The translations under genes were made by a program, and so were the position numbers. A stretch of 64,000 nt of DNA from JADJRG01 sp964474905. GTDB lineage: Bacteria > Myxococcota_A > Polyangia > Nannocystales > Nannocystaceae. Under the pieces are notes generated by a model that made no database searches, was not told where the DNA came from, and saw only the letters and a list, made by a program, of their open reading frames with translations. Of this stretch, positions 31,808-40,092 are shown in pieces; the stretch's first letter is position 1; the number at the start of each line of letters is the position of its first letter. The DNA lies in the NCBI GenBank assembly GCA_964474905.1, contig CAYYUP010000006.1, forward strand, positions 1 to 64,000, written 5' to 3'.

Positions 31808-32772
31808 GCAAACCTGCGGATTTGGCCCCTCGCTTCGTCCGTGTTGCACTCACTGAGACCTGCAACGTTTACGAGCCGATGCCGCCGACGGTCGCGCGCT
31901 TGGGCGAGCTCGCGGGGCATCTTGAGGCCATTCGCAACGCGAACATCGAGCACCATCTCGGGCTCATCGATCGGGCCGCCGACGCGGGCGCGCAGCTGGT
32001 CGGCATGGGCGAACTCTGCACGTCTCCTTATTTTGCGCTCGCTCAGGATCCGATGTGGCTCGCGCTCGCCGAGGACGCTGCCACGGGGCCGACGATCACC
32101 GCTTTTCGTGAGCGTGCTCGGGAGCGCCAAGTGATCCTGGTGGCGCCGATCTTCGAACTCGACGCGAATACTGGGCATCGTTTTAACACCGCGGTTGTGA
32201 TCGATGAGCGCGGCGAGATCCTCGGCAAGTACCGCAAGACCCACATCCCCGAGGGTCGCAACGAGCAAAACGCCTTCCACGAGTCCTTCTATTACGGACC
32301 GAGCGACGGCCAGCTGGGGGCTGCTCCGGGGCTCACGACATTCGCTGCGCAGAGCCCCTATTATCCGGTTTTCAAGACCTCGATCGGTCGTATCGGGGTG
32401 CTCATTTGCTACGATCGGCACTTCGAGGGCGTCGTTCGCAGTTTGGTGGCCGGCGGTGCTGAGCTGATCCTCGCGCCGGCAATTACCTTTGGCGCGACCA
32501 GTCGGAGGATGTGGCGGATCGAGGCCGAGGTCGACGCGATGCGCCATCGTGTGTTTATCGGTACCTCCAACCGCCTGGGGGCCGAACCTCCATGGGACCA
32601 AGAGTTTTTCGGGGATTCGTTCTTCTGTGGTCCTGTGGGGGCCCTTACGCCGCTTTCATCGGTACCTTCGGGGCTCGTGATCGCGGACCTCAACCTCGCT
32701 CTGTTGGCCGCAGGAACGGGCTCGGGTTGGGCCTTGGACCGCGACAAGCGGCCGGATATCTACACTCGCTGA
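31804..32772 (+). CDS. Carbon-nitrogen hydrolase (nitrilase superfamily, ureidopropionase-like)
   Basis: 322 residues, coupled to the preceding gene by an ATGA overlap. The Glu-Lys-Cys triad is clear: MGELCTSPYF (Glu about 69), KYRKTHIPEG (Lys about 145) and LICYDRHFEG (Cys about 202). Similarity in layout is to beta-ureidopropionase and N-carbamoyl amino acid or putrescine amidohydrolases. These release CO2 and NH3 from a carbamoyl group. It is the last gene of the plus-strand operon and its stop lies 19 bases from the end of the convergent carbamoylase gene. Confidence 0.88.
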   Translation: MSKPADLAPRFVRVALTETCNVYEPMPPTVARLGELAGHLEAIRNANIEHHLGLIDRAADAGAQLVGMGELCTSPYFALAQDPMWLALAEDAATGPTITAFRERARERQVILVAPIFELDANTGHRFNTAVVIDERGEILGKYRKTHIPEGRNEQNAFHESFYYGPSDGQLGAAPGLTTFAAQSPYYPVFKTSIGRIGVLICYDRHFEGVVRSLVAGGAELILAPAITFGATSRRMWRIEAEVDAMRHRVFIGTSNRLGAEPPWDQEFFGDSFFCGPVGALTPLSSVPSGLVIADLNLALLAAGTGSGWALDRDKRPDIYTR

Positions 32773-32791
32773 GCACGCATTTGGGGGTTGC

Positions 32792-34075
32792 TCACTGCGC
32801 CAGGTGTATCAGCGTTTGCAGCAACACATTTGCGCCGGCCTCGATATCGGCCGGTGCTGTGCGCTCGCAGATATTGTGGCTGATCCCGTCGATACTGGGT
32901 ACGAAGATCATACCGCTTGGGCAGTTGGGCGCGAACATCTGCGCATCGTGACCTGCCCCTGAGGGCATCCGGCAGACGCTGTGTCCGAGGGTCTGGGCGT
33001 TGGCCTCGATCGTGCTGATCACGCTCTCATTAAAGGCCACCGGGGCGAATCGGGCGAGTGTGCGGTGGCTGGCCTGGACGCCCTCCCGGGTTGCCGATGC
33101 CTCGACTGCAGCGAGAGCACGGCGTTCGGCCTCCAGAAGGATCGCCTCGTCGGTATTGCGGAGGTCAAGGGTCAGACGGGCGTGGGCGGCGACGACGTTG
33201 ATGAGGTTTGGCATCAGGGTCAACGAGCCGACAGTGGCGACCTGGGGGGCTCCGAGATCGTCGGCGATGCGGCGGAGCGCGACCGTGATCTCGGCGGCGA
33301 CCAGGCATGCGTCATTGCGGAGAGCGATCGGCGTGGTGCCTGCGTGGTTGGCGGCTCCGCCGAGGAGCACCTCGGTCCACGAGATGCCCTGGACACCCGT
33401 TACCGCGCCGATCGTCAGGCCTTCGCGGTCGAGCCGCGGCCCCTGTTCGATGTGCAGCTCGACAAAGGCGTGGGCTTCGAGCGCGGGCGTGGCGGGGCCC
33501 GCGTAGCCGATGCGCTCGAGTTCGTCGCCCAGGCGTAGGCCTTCGGTGTCGACCGCATCAAGCGCGCTCTCGAGGTCGAGCGAGCCCTGCTGCACAGCGC
33601 TGCCCAGCATGTCGGGGGCGAATCGGGCTCCCTCTTCGTTGGTGAAAAAAGCCACCGCGAGCGGACGCCTTGTCCTGATGCCCGCGTCGCTCAGGGTGGC
33701 GATCACCTCGAGGGCGGCGAGCACCCCTAAGTTGCCATCAAAGGCGCCGCCGGCCCGCACGGTGTCGATATGTGAGCCGCTGACCACTGGCGCCAGCGCT
33801 TCGGTCCCGCGTTGCACGGCGACCACATTGCCGATCCGGTCGATGCTCACCTCGAGATCGAGTTCTTGCATCCAGCGGACCACCTGGTCGCGACCGGCTC
33901 GGTCGGCGTCGGTGAGCGCGAGTCGGGAGACCCCGCCGCCCTCGAGGCCGCCGATCGCCGCGAGCGAGGCGATGCGCCGGTGCAGTCGATCGCCGTTGAT
34001 CCGCAGCGCGGCCAGCTCCAATGCCTGTCCTACGGGATCTAGATGTGTCTCTTGGGTCATGGAGGAAGAAGGCAT
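32792..34075 (-). CDS. M20-type Zn amidase, hydantoinase/carbamoylase family
   Basis: 427 residues. Metal-binding elements of the allantoate amidohydrolase / N-carbamoyl-amino-acid hydrolase group appear in order: SGSHIDTVRAGGAFDGNLGV, AVAFFTNEEGARFAP, ELHIEQGPRLD and GAGHDAQMFA, with the final SIDGISHNICE. Such enzymes cut the carbamoyl group of ureido acids made in purine or pyrimidine breakdown. It lies opposite the purine operon and next to the YgfK-like gene on its own strand, with about 70 bases between. An ATG at 34060 is an alternative start. Confidence 0.92.
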   Translation of the reverse strand: MPSSSMTQETHLDPVGQALELAALRINGDRLHRRIASLAAIGGLEGGGVSRLALTDADRAGRDQVVRWMQELDLEVSIDRIGNVVAVQRGTEALAPVVSGSHIDTVRAGGAFDGNLGVLAALEVIATLSDAGIRTRRPLAVAFFTNEEGARFAPDMLGSAVQQGSLDLESALDAVDTEGLRLGDELERIGYAGPATPALEAHAFVELHIEQGPRLDREGLTIGAVTGVQGISWTEVLLGGAANHAGTTPIALRNDACLVAAEITVALRRIADDLGAPQVATVGSLTLMPNLINVVAAHARLTLDLRNTDEAILLEAERRALAAVEASATREGVQASHRTLARFAPVAFNESVISTIEANAQTLGHSVCRMPSGAGHDAQMFAPNCPSGMIFVPSIDGISHNICERTAPADIEAGANVLLQTLIHLAQ

Positions 34076-34144
34076 CGCAGGGTCTTAAAAAATATCGAAG
34101 GGCAAGGGGCGCAAGAGCGTGAGTCGGGGCTGGGAGTCGTGCGA

Positions 34145-36205
34145 CTACGAGGACTGCGCGAGCAGGCGAACGTAGCTCACCTGATCGCCGGCAAAGACGG
34201 CGTCACGGATCCAGCGGATGATATAGAAATAGGTCAGATCGATCTCGTTTTCAGCTTCGCCTTTGACCGTGTGTACCGGGTCATCGACATCGAAACGGAT
34301 GTCAAAACCGTGCCCCGAGAAGTGGGCCAGGTCGCCGCCAAGATCGAGATCGAGGCGGTAGTCGGCGCTGCCGATGCGAGCGTGCACCTCGGCTCCGCCG
34401 CTGCAGATAAAGAAACCGTCGAGCTGAGAGAGCGCGCGAAAGTCCTCTAGGCTGCCGAAAAAGCGGGGTTTGACGATGTAGGGGCCGCCATCTTCGGGGC
34501 AGAAGATGTCGCAGTTTCCGCACTCGTTGCAGAAGTCAGCGAAGTTCGCGTACTGAGTTTTTTTGGCGAGGCGGAGCACACCGTGCTCGTGGGCGACGAA
34601 TCCCTCGGCACTCGGTTGTAGTTTGACGATCGTCTGCTCGCGGGGCGGTGTTTCGAGCACGAAGTTGGCGTCGTTTGGACAGACCGGCACGCACTTGTTG
34701 CAGCTGAGGCAATCAAAGAGCGCGAGGCTGGAGCCGACTTTGCGGGGGGGCTTGCGGTTGCTGGCCTGGGCGTAGCGAGCATCGGCACGGCAGGCTGGCA
34801 CATAGACCTGTGTGTTCTCGAGTCGAGCGGCCGAGACCCAGTCATCAAAGTGCTCGCCGGCTGCCTCTTTGAGATCTCCAGCCTCGGCGAGTGCGCTCAG
34901 ACAGGCGGCTTTTTGCGGAGCTGCGAGGCCGAGGGTGTCCAAGGCAGCCTGCCCGCGGCCGTACGCGCGGATGAGGTAGCTCGGTAGATCGACGGCGCCA
35001 ACCCTGTCCATGCGCGCCTGCAGATCGCTGATGTAGGCGCTAGCCCGCCCGTAACCGCCGGGTTTTAGGAGGTCGGAGCAGGTCGTGATCGGGCACAGGC
35101 CAAGGGCAACCGCATCGGCGAAATTGTGGCGATCGATGCCCGCCGAGAACGAGATCGGGAAGCGGTCGCCAAAGACCCCGCGAAAGCGACCGACGAGCTC
35201 CGTCGCGAGCACGTGCAGCGGCGGCCCCGAGAGGTACATCGCCGCCTCGCTTGCGGGGAAGAAGTCGCGGTGGTTGTCGACGATCAGAGTGTTGCTAAAT
35301 TTGACGCCGAAGCCGAGGCCGAGCCCGTCTGCTCGCTCACCCAGGCGGCCGCAGAAGTCGAGCGCCTGCTGCCACTTCGCGTCTTTTTCGAAGGCGCTCG
35401 GCGGCACCTTGATCTCGGTGTAGCCGAGTTCTTCGCCGAGCAGCTCGCCGACCCGAGCGGCGCCGAGCAGCGTCGGGTTTAACTTTACTGTCGAGTGGAT
35501 GCCTTTGTCCTCGAGGAGGAACTCGATGATTTTCTCGATCTCGTTGGGTGGGCAGCCGTGGAAAGTCGAGAGCGTGAGCGTATTGCTGAGAGAGGTCGGG
35601 AAATCGAGGTCGCGGTAGCGTTTGTACTCGGCTGGGATCTCAGCGCGCAGGCGATCGACGATCGAGGTGCAGTCGCGGATACCGTCGATGAAGGTCTGTA
35701 CGGGCTCGGAGCGGATGCCTGCGAGGTCGTAGCCGACGCTCATGTCGAAGAGCACCTGGTCATTCGCGTCGACCGCGAGCTGGCCGGAGGCCCGCAGGAT
35801 CGCGATCAGCATCGCGCCCTTGACGTACTCGTCGAGCGACTGCGGAAGGCGAAGCTCCTGCGACCATTCGACGTTGTAGCCCACGGTTTGCATGTCGATG
35901 CAGGGGCGGGCGATCTCGAGTTCGTCCATGATCTGCACGGTCTTGAGCTCGATGATCCGGCAGCCGCCGAGCCAGGCCAGGGCGATGTTCTGGGCCATCT
36001 GGGTGTGCGGGCCAGCGGCGGGGCCGAGCGGTGACGAGGCGACAAAGCCGTGATGATGAGCGCGCAGGTCGTGGCGTTTGCTTGGCGTGGCGAGTTTGCG
36101 CCGCGGCAGATCGAAGATGGTGTCGCGGATCTCAAGCTCGCTGAGCGCGCGCCGGACAAGCGCAGAGAACGGGTAGGGGCGAAGCTCGGCCATGCGCGCG
36201 AGCAT
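34145..36205 (-). CDS. ygfK: YgfK-like protein lacking the central GltD-type flavin module
   Basis: 686 residues, against about 1030 in E. coli YgfK. The N-terminal two thirds is the dihydroorotate-dehydrogenase-like barrel, with SSPLGPAAGPHTQMAQNIAL, RIIELKTVQIMDEL, LSTFHGCPPNEIE, VKLNPTLLGAARV and DLLKPGGYGR. After a PPRKVGS linker the chain goes straight to two 4Fe-4S motifs (CLSCNKCVPVCP at about 497 and CNECGNCDIFCP at about 557) and the usual C-terminal beta domain. The GltD-like NAD(P)H/FAD region normally placed between barrel and ferredoxin is absent. YgfK has been linked to selenate reductase annotation and, more recently, to urate breakdown. Start at 36205 or at the ATG 36193. Confidence 0.9.
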   Translation of the reverse strand: MLARMAELRPYPFSALVRRALSELEIRDTIFDLPRRKLATPSKRHDLRAHHHGFVASSPLGPAAGPHTQMAQNIALAWLGGCRIIELKTVQIMDELEIARPCIDMQTVGYNVEWSQELRLPQSLDEYVKGAMLIAILRASGQLAVDANDQVLFDMSVGYDLAGIRSEPVQTFIDGIRDCTSIVDRLRAEIPAEYKRYRDLDFPTSLSNTLTLSTFHGCPPNEIEKIIEFLLEDKGIHSTVKLNPTLLGAARVGELLGEELGYTEIKVPPSAFEKDAKWQQALDFCGRLGERADGLGLGFGVKFSNTLIVDNHRDFFPASEAAMYLSGPPLHVLATELVGRFRGVFGDRFPISFSAGIDRHNFADAVALGLCPITTCSDLLKPGGYGRASAYISDLQARMDRVGAVDLPSYLIRAYGRGQAALDTLGLAAPQKAACLSALAEAGDLKEAAGEHFDDWVSAARLENTQVYVPACRADARYAQASNRKPPRKVGSSLALFDCLSCNKCVPVCPNDANFVLETPPREQTIVKLQPSAEGFVAHEHGVLRLAKKTQYANFADFCNECGNCDIFCPEDGGPYIVKPRFFGSLEDFRALSQLDGFFICSGGAEVHARIGSADYRLDLDLGGDLAHFSGHGFDIRFDVDDPVHTVKGEAENEIDLTYFYIIRWIRDAVFAGDQVSYVRLLAQSS

Positions 36206-36485
36206 ACACGCGCAGAGGCGGATGATGCCGAGAAGAGGCCGCCTGCAGAGGTCCTGTCCCCTTCTTCGACCTTCGGCGTTCGGCGAAGGCCTACATTGGA
36301 GTACATCGAGTGAAACGTGAAATCCGGGGCATCCTCCGCGCTCGCGGATAGGGGGGGGCGCTCTCTTTCAATGCATGCTATTTCGCTCCGGATCGTGGCC
36401 AATTATGGACATGCCATGAGCAGTGCATAGTCGCCCCATAGTGCCGTCGGAGCAGAGCATTGTGGTTTTGTGGTAAGAATCTTGA

Positions 36486-36986
36486 ATGGCGATGATCAGC
36501 GTGGATGAGGTAAAACTAAGAGCCCTCTTGGGGGGCCTGCCCGGCGCCGACGAGGGCGGTATGAGTATCGATGATAGGATCCATGAGCTGCGGGTCGAGG
36601 ACGATCCCTCCAATCATTTGTATTGGTATAGGGCATCCGTAGTATCAGTATATGATGGTGATACGATCCGCGCCGACTGGGATCTCGGGGCCAATGTATT
36701 GACGATGAACGAGCGTTTTCGCTTCCTGGGGATCAATGCTCCAGAGAAGCGGGGGGAGACCAAGGAGCGGGGCATCGTCGTCAGGGATCGCCTGCGTGAG
36801 CTGGTGCTCGGTAAAAGCGTCATCATCCATACCCGCAAGCACAAGAAGGGCAAATACGGGCGCTATCTGGCCACCATCTATCTCGAGCGGGATGACGGGA
36901 CCTGGATGAACGTCAATCAGCATCTAGAGGATAGCTTTAGCGACGTTGTGCACTATCCAAAAATCAAACCCGGTGATGGGGGCTGA
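36486..36986 (+). CDS. Staphylococcal nuclease-like (SNase/thermonuclease) protein
   Basis: 166 residues. The C-terminal 115 form an SNase OB fold: VVSVYDGDTIRADW, FRFLGINAPEKRGETKERG (Arg and Glu at the catalytic stretch) and KYGRYLATIYLE. The N-terminal 50 residues are not part of the fold and there is no signal peptide, so it may act inside the cell. The gene uses many AT-ending codons (ATA, GTA, TCA, GAT, AGG), unlike its neighbours, and sits in a locally AT-richer stretch. This points to acquisition by transfer, perhaps from a phage or plasmid. The product has SNase residues for Ca-dependent DNA/RNA cleavage, but activity is not proven. Confidence 0.85.
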   Translation: MAMISVDEVKLRALLGGLPGADEGGMSIDDRIHELRVEDDPSNHLYWYRASVVSVYDGDTIRADWDLGANVLTMNERFRFLGINAPEKRGETKERGIVVRDRLRELVLGKSVIIHTRKHKKGKYGRYLATIYLERDDGTWMNVNQHLEDSFSDVVHYPKIKPGDGG

Positions 36987-37000
36987 GCGCTGCTAGGGCA

Positions 37001-37028
37001 TCTGTGGTCTGTGGTCTGTGGTCTGTGG
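37001..37028. repeat. Four tandem 7-base repeats (TCTGTGG)
   Basis: Four perfect copies of TCTGTGG lie directly after the nuclease gene and before the DUF4336 gene. It is a simple tandem repeat with no inverted symmetry; meaning unknown. Confidence 0.9.
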
Positions 37029-37083
37029 TGCGCCGGCGTTCGCCGTGTTCAGGACGGCGGGTATCTGTTAGAATTTTGCGCGA

Positions 37084-37785
37084 ATGCAGAATCCGATCAT
37101 TCGTTCCGTCGCGGATAATATTTGGACTCTCGATGGGGATCGAGTTCGCATGTTCTCGATTCCCTTTGGCACCCGGATGACCGTGATTCGTCTGACCGAC
37201 GGTGCCCTGTGGTTGCATTCGCCGGTCAGCCCGACGCCCGAGCGCTTCGCCGCTGTCGAGGCGCTCGGCGAGGTCAAGCATATCGTCGCTCCCAACCACC
37301 TGCATCACCTCTATTTGCCGCCCTGGAACGAGCGCTTCCCCGGGGCAAAACTCTGGGCCGACCCCAAGCTCGCCGAGAAGCGCAGCGACCTGAGCTTTCA
37401 CGGTACGCTCGGCGAGCAGGCGCCAGCGGCCTGGGAGCGGGAGATCGACCAACTGATCTTTGGCGGCAGCAAGATCCTGCCGGAGACGGTCTTTCTCCAC
37501 CGAGAGTCGGGCACGCTGATCGTCACAGATATCGTGCAAAACCACGAGCCGGACGCCAACAGCTGGTTTTGGCGGCAGGTAAAGCGCTTGGATGGAATCC
37601 TGGCCCCAAATGGCGGTGTGCCCTGGGATTGGCGCCTAACAGTGCGGGATCGGTCGGCCGCGAAGGCGGCCCGTGATCGCATGCTCAGTTGGGATTTTGA
37701 CCGTCTGCTGATGACCCACGGGCGCTGCCTGGACGAGGGGGCGCACGCCTTTGTCGAGCGTGCATTCGCCTGGCTCGACAACTGA
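37084..37785 (+). CDS. DUF4336 (metallo-beta-lactamase-like) protein
   Basis: 233 residues. The N-terminus IWTLDGDRVRMFSIPFGTRM and the core LWLHSPVSPTPE, IVAPNHLHHLYLPPW and GKLWADP-like strands match DUF4336 proteins, distant relatives of the metallo-beta-lactamase fold. The His-rich NHLHHLY replaces the normal HxHxDH metal motif. C-terminal MTHGRCLDEGAHAF is also typical. Biochemical role is not known. Three 8-base ATCAACGG-type repeats follow its stop. Confidence 0.85.
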   Translation: MQNPIIRSVADNIWTLDGDRVRMFSIPFGTRMTVIRLTDGALWLHSPVSPTPERFAAVEALGEVKHIVAPNHLHHLYLPPWNERFPGAKLWADPKLAEKRSDLSFHGTLGEQAPAAWEREIDQLIFGGSKILPETVFLHRESGTLIVTDIVQNHEPDANSWFWRQVKRLDGILAPNGGVPWDWRLTVRDRSAAKAARDRMLSWDFDRLLMTHGRCLDEGAHAFVERAFAWLDN

Positions 37786-37808
37786 TCAACGAATCAACGG
37801 ATCAACGG
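37785..37808. repeat. Three tandem 8-base repeats (ATCAACGG/A)
   Basis: Three tandem copies of ATCAACGG (one with A in the last position) start at the final base of the DUF4336 stop codon; a fourth partial copy follows. Confidence 0.85.
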
Positions 37809-37815
37809 ATCAAAT

Positions 37816-38370
37816 TTATTGCCACCAGGTGCGCACGGCCAGGAGCGCGAGCGGTACCAGGTCGGTTGTCACCATCAGGCCGACTCCCTGGCTGGATTGG
37901 CCGCCGCTGCCGATGAGTATGTGGTCGATCTCTAGGCCGAGCCCGCCCATCAGCACCTCGAGGGCGAGCCCGGTACGCAGACCGACGAGCGCCGCCCCTG
38001 CGCGCTGACCTACCAGGAGGTGTGGCCGGAGCATGCCGCGGATGCGGCGATCGCCGACACCGATGCCCATCTCGAGCTGAAATGCGTGGAGACGGCCGCC
38101 GGAGGGTCCGCTGCCAAAGTAGCCCGCGCTCGGTTGCAAGAAGAGGGCGGCCCGTCGCGCGGGTCCCTCAAATACGAACTGGACCCCGGCGGTGAGATCC
38201 CCTGCGAGGGCATTGCTGTTGGGCATCAAGCTCGCCCCAAGGCCGACGCGAAGTGAGGGCATCAAAAATTGATAGCGCAGCCGTTTGGGAGGTTCGGCGG
38301 CGGAGAGCGTGCCGAGCGTGCCGAGAAGGGTCAGGGCCAAGGCGGCGCAGGCGGACATGCGCGGGATCAT
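37816..38370 (-). CDS. Secreted small beta-barrel-like protein, unknown function
   Basis: 184 residues from the ATG at 38370. The start was chosen because it gives a clean signal peptide (MIPRMSACAALALTLLG, cleavage near LSA-AE). The mature part alternates short amphipathic strands with Gly-rich turns (SLRVGLGASLMP, LEMGIGVGDRRIRGMLRPHL, TGLALEVLMGGLGLEID) and ends in an aromatic residue pattern (RTWWQ). That looks like a small outer-membrane barrel, though the fit is only by pattern. An upstream ATG at 38448 would bury the signal. Confidence 0.5.
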   Translation of the reverse strand: MIPRMSACAALALTLLGTLGTLSAAEPPKRLRYQFLMPSLRVGLGASLMPNSNALAGDLTAGVQFVFEGPARRAALFLQPSAGYFGSGPSGGRLHAFQLEMGIGVGDRRIRGMLRPHLLVGQRAGAALVGLRTGLALEVLMGGLGLEIDHILIGSGGQSSQGVGLMVTTDLVPLALLAVRTWWQ

Positions 38371-38768
38371 GTGCCCTAAGACGAACCGTGCAGGCCTGGT
38401 GAGGCTGCGAGCGCCGTCGCGGCGCGCGGAGGCGTGCATGCGCGGCATGGCGGAGAGGGTACCGCATTCGCCTTGTCTTCGGGGTTGCGCGCCGCCAGCG
38501 GTTCGCGGTGAAAGGCGTCACAATCCTTCGCTCTTTCGCTTTTTCGCTTTTTCGCTTTTTCGCTCGTTCGCTTGCTTGCTCCCAGGTTCGCCAAGCGCAC
38601 CGCGTTGGTGACGGGACGGGCACCTGTGCGGCCTGGAGCGATCGCAACTCGCATCATGTAGATATTCGGCCGGCTCCTCCCTGCTCTTGGTCGCGCGCCG
38701 CGGGCACAGCTGGGCTTATTGACTCAGTATGGTGATTCTGGGAGGCTGCGTTTGGGTCGTAGGATCGC
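38371..38768. other. Intergenic region with tandem repeat
   Basis: 398 bases between divergent genes. Contains the 8-base repeat array at 38529-38576; otherwise I see no gene, RNA or clear promoter motif. Confidence 0.5.
38529..38576. repeat. Six tandem 8-base repeats (CGCTTTTT-like)
   Basis: Units read CGCTCTTT, CGCTTTTT three times, CGCTCGTT and CGCTTGCT. The three central units are identical, and the array degrades at both ends. Strongly pyrimidine-rich on the plus strand; lies in the gap between two divergent genes. Confidence 0.9.
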
Positions 38769-39113
38769 ATGACTCGTCGCGCTCGCATCGCCATCGCAGT
38801 GCTCGTCGTCAGCCTGGCTGTTGTCGTCGGCGGTCCGCGCTTGGCGGTCGCCTACGTCGCCCGGCAGATCGCCCAGGCGGAGGATCCGGGCGCCGAAATG
38901 CACGCGCTTTGCAGGGCCAATTCCTGGGCACGCAGCTCCTATACTCCTAGCTATTCGGTGAGCTGCTGGGATGCGGCCGGCGACGAGCTGCGGCCCTGGC
39001 AGGACGGGCGATACGACGAGGTCGCGTCGATCACGATCCGCTGGCAGAGCGGCCAGGAAGTTCGGCGCCGGTTGATCTCGACAGCGCCGCTCGCCTGCGT
39101 CTTTGGCGAGTGA
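38769..39113 (+). CDS. Small membrane-anchored or secreted hypothetical protein
   Basis: 114 residues. An N-terminal basic-hydrophobic helix (ARIAIAVLVVSLAVVVGG) is a signal anchor or signal peptide. The rest is polar with three Cys (LCRAN, VSCWD, LACVF) and ends in GE. No family is recognised. It is followed after 39 bases by the sulfotransferase gene on the same strand, so they may share a transcript. Confidence 0.5.
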   Translation: MTRRARIAIAVLVVSLAVVVGGPRLAVAYVARQIAQAEDPGAEMHALCRANSWARSSYTPSYSVSCWDAAGDELRPWQDGRYDEVASITIRWQSGQEVRRRLISTAPLACVFGE

Positions 39114-39152
39114 AGGGCAGACCGAAGGCTGGGTCTGGTGTAGGCTCTGCCA

Positions 39153-39893
39153 ATGGCACTTCAGGTCATCGGCGCAGGCTTTGGTCGTACCGGCACGCTC
39201 TCACTCAAGGTCGCGCTCGAACGCTTGGGTTTTAAAAAATGCCACCATATGACAGAGGTGCTGAGCAACCCCGAGAGCGCCCCCGCATGGGTCGCGGCGA
39301 GCCGCGGCGAGCACGTCGACTGGCACGAGGTCTTTTCGGGCTACAAAGCCTGCGTAGATTGGCCGAGCTGCATGTTCTATCGCGAGCTCATGGAGGTCTT
39401 TCCAGAGGCCAAGGTGGTGATCACGGTGCGGGATCCCGAGCGCTGGTACGAGAGCGTGAACACGACGATCGCCATCCTCACCATGGACACGCCGCGCTGG
39501 TTGTGTTGGTTGGTGCCGGCGATCGGGGCGGTGATCAAGGTCTCCCTCGCCTGCGTTTGGAAGACCTTTGACAATCGTTTCGAAGATAAAGAGCACGCGA
39601 TCGCGGTCTTTAGGGCGCATATCGAGGAGGTCAAGCGGGTGGTGCCGCCCTCGCGTCTCTTGGTCTTTGAGGTCGCCCAGGGTTGGGGGCCGCTCTGCGA
39701 ATTCCTTGATGTGCCAGTGCCTGTCGGGGCTTTTCCACACCTGAATGATCGGACGGCGATGGGCAGGCGCCTGCGGATTTTGCGGATTTTGCGGATTTTG
39801 GGACCACTGCTGCTGCTCGCCATCGTGGTGGGGCTGTGGTGGCTTCTCACCTGGCTCTTTGCGGCGAGCGGACTCGGCGTCCTCCTGGCCTAG
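39153..39893 (+). CDS. Sulfotransferase-family protein (Sulfotransfer_4 type) with C-terminal membrane helix
   Basis: 246 residues. GAGFGRTGTLSLKVALERLGF at the N-terminus is the Sulfotransfer_4-type P-loop for the PAPS phosphate, followed by CVDWPSCMFYRELMEVFPEAK and VVITVRDPERWYES, where the Arg-Asp-Pro is a conserved PAPS-binding motif. The C-terminus carries an LRILRILRILG repeat and a hydrophobic helix (LLLLAIVVGLWWLLTWLF), so the enzyme is likely membrane tethered. The acceptor is unknown. Confidence 0.87.
   Translation: MALQVIGAGFGRTGTLSLKVALERLGFKKCHHMTEVLSNPESAPAWVAASRGEHVDWHEVFSGYKACVDWPSCMFYRELMEVFPEAKVVITVRDPERWYESVNTTIAILTMDTPRWLCWLVPAIGAVIKVSLACVWKTFDNRFEDKEHAIAVFRAHIEEVKRVVPPSRLLVFEVAQGWGPLCEFLDVPVPVGAFPHLNDRTAMGRRLRILRILRILGPLLLLAIVVGLWWLLTWLFAASGLGVLLA
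39772..39798. repeat. Three 9-base coding repeats (TGCGGATTT)
   Basis: Three perfect copies in tandem within the sulfotransferase gene, encoding Leu-Arg-Ile repeated before the membrane helix. Nine-base steps keep the frame. Confidence 0.9.
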
Positions 39894-39898
39894 ATCCC

Positions 39899-40092
39899 CT
39901 ATTGTGGGATCGGCAACATGCACTCTGGAAGCGGTCGCCTGCCAGAGGCGCCGGAGGTCGGCTCGTCGTTGGTGGTTGCCGTCGTTGCGCTCTCGCTGCC
40001 GTCACCTGAGCTGGTCGTGGCTGACGCGTTGGGATTTGGGGTGCAGGCTCCGAGGAGCGCGAGGAGAGCGCGGCACGGGTGGAGATCGTCAT
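39899..40092 (-). pseudogene. Small Ser/Thr-rich lipoprotein with a 2-base frameshift
   Basis: Reading the reverse strand, an ATG at 40092 starts MTISTRAAL, then the frame fails. If two bases of the GAGGAGAG tract (40061-40068) are removed, the sequence continues as LALLGAC, a perfect lipobox, then TPNPNASATTSSGDGSES and a Ser/Thr-rich tail ending ECMLPIPQ and a stop. The corrected product is 63 residues, like other small lipoproteins of this group. Either the gene is broken, the dinucleotide tract is variable, or the assembly is wrong. No strong ribosome site precedes the ATG; a GTG at 40098 is alternative. Confidence 0.45.

Noticed and set aside
36206..37083. Prophage or integrative element around the SNase gene
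   Set aside because: No integrase, structural gene or att-like direct repeats are visible; only composition is unusual.
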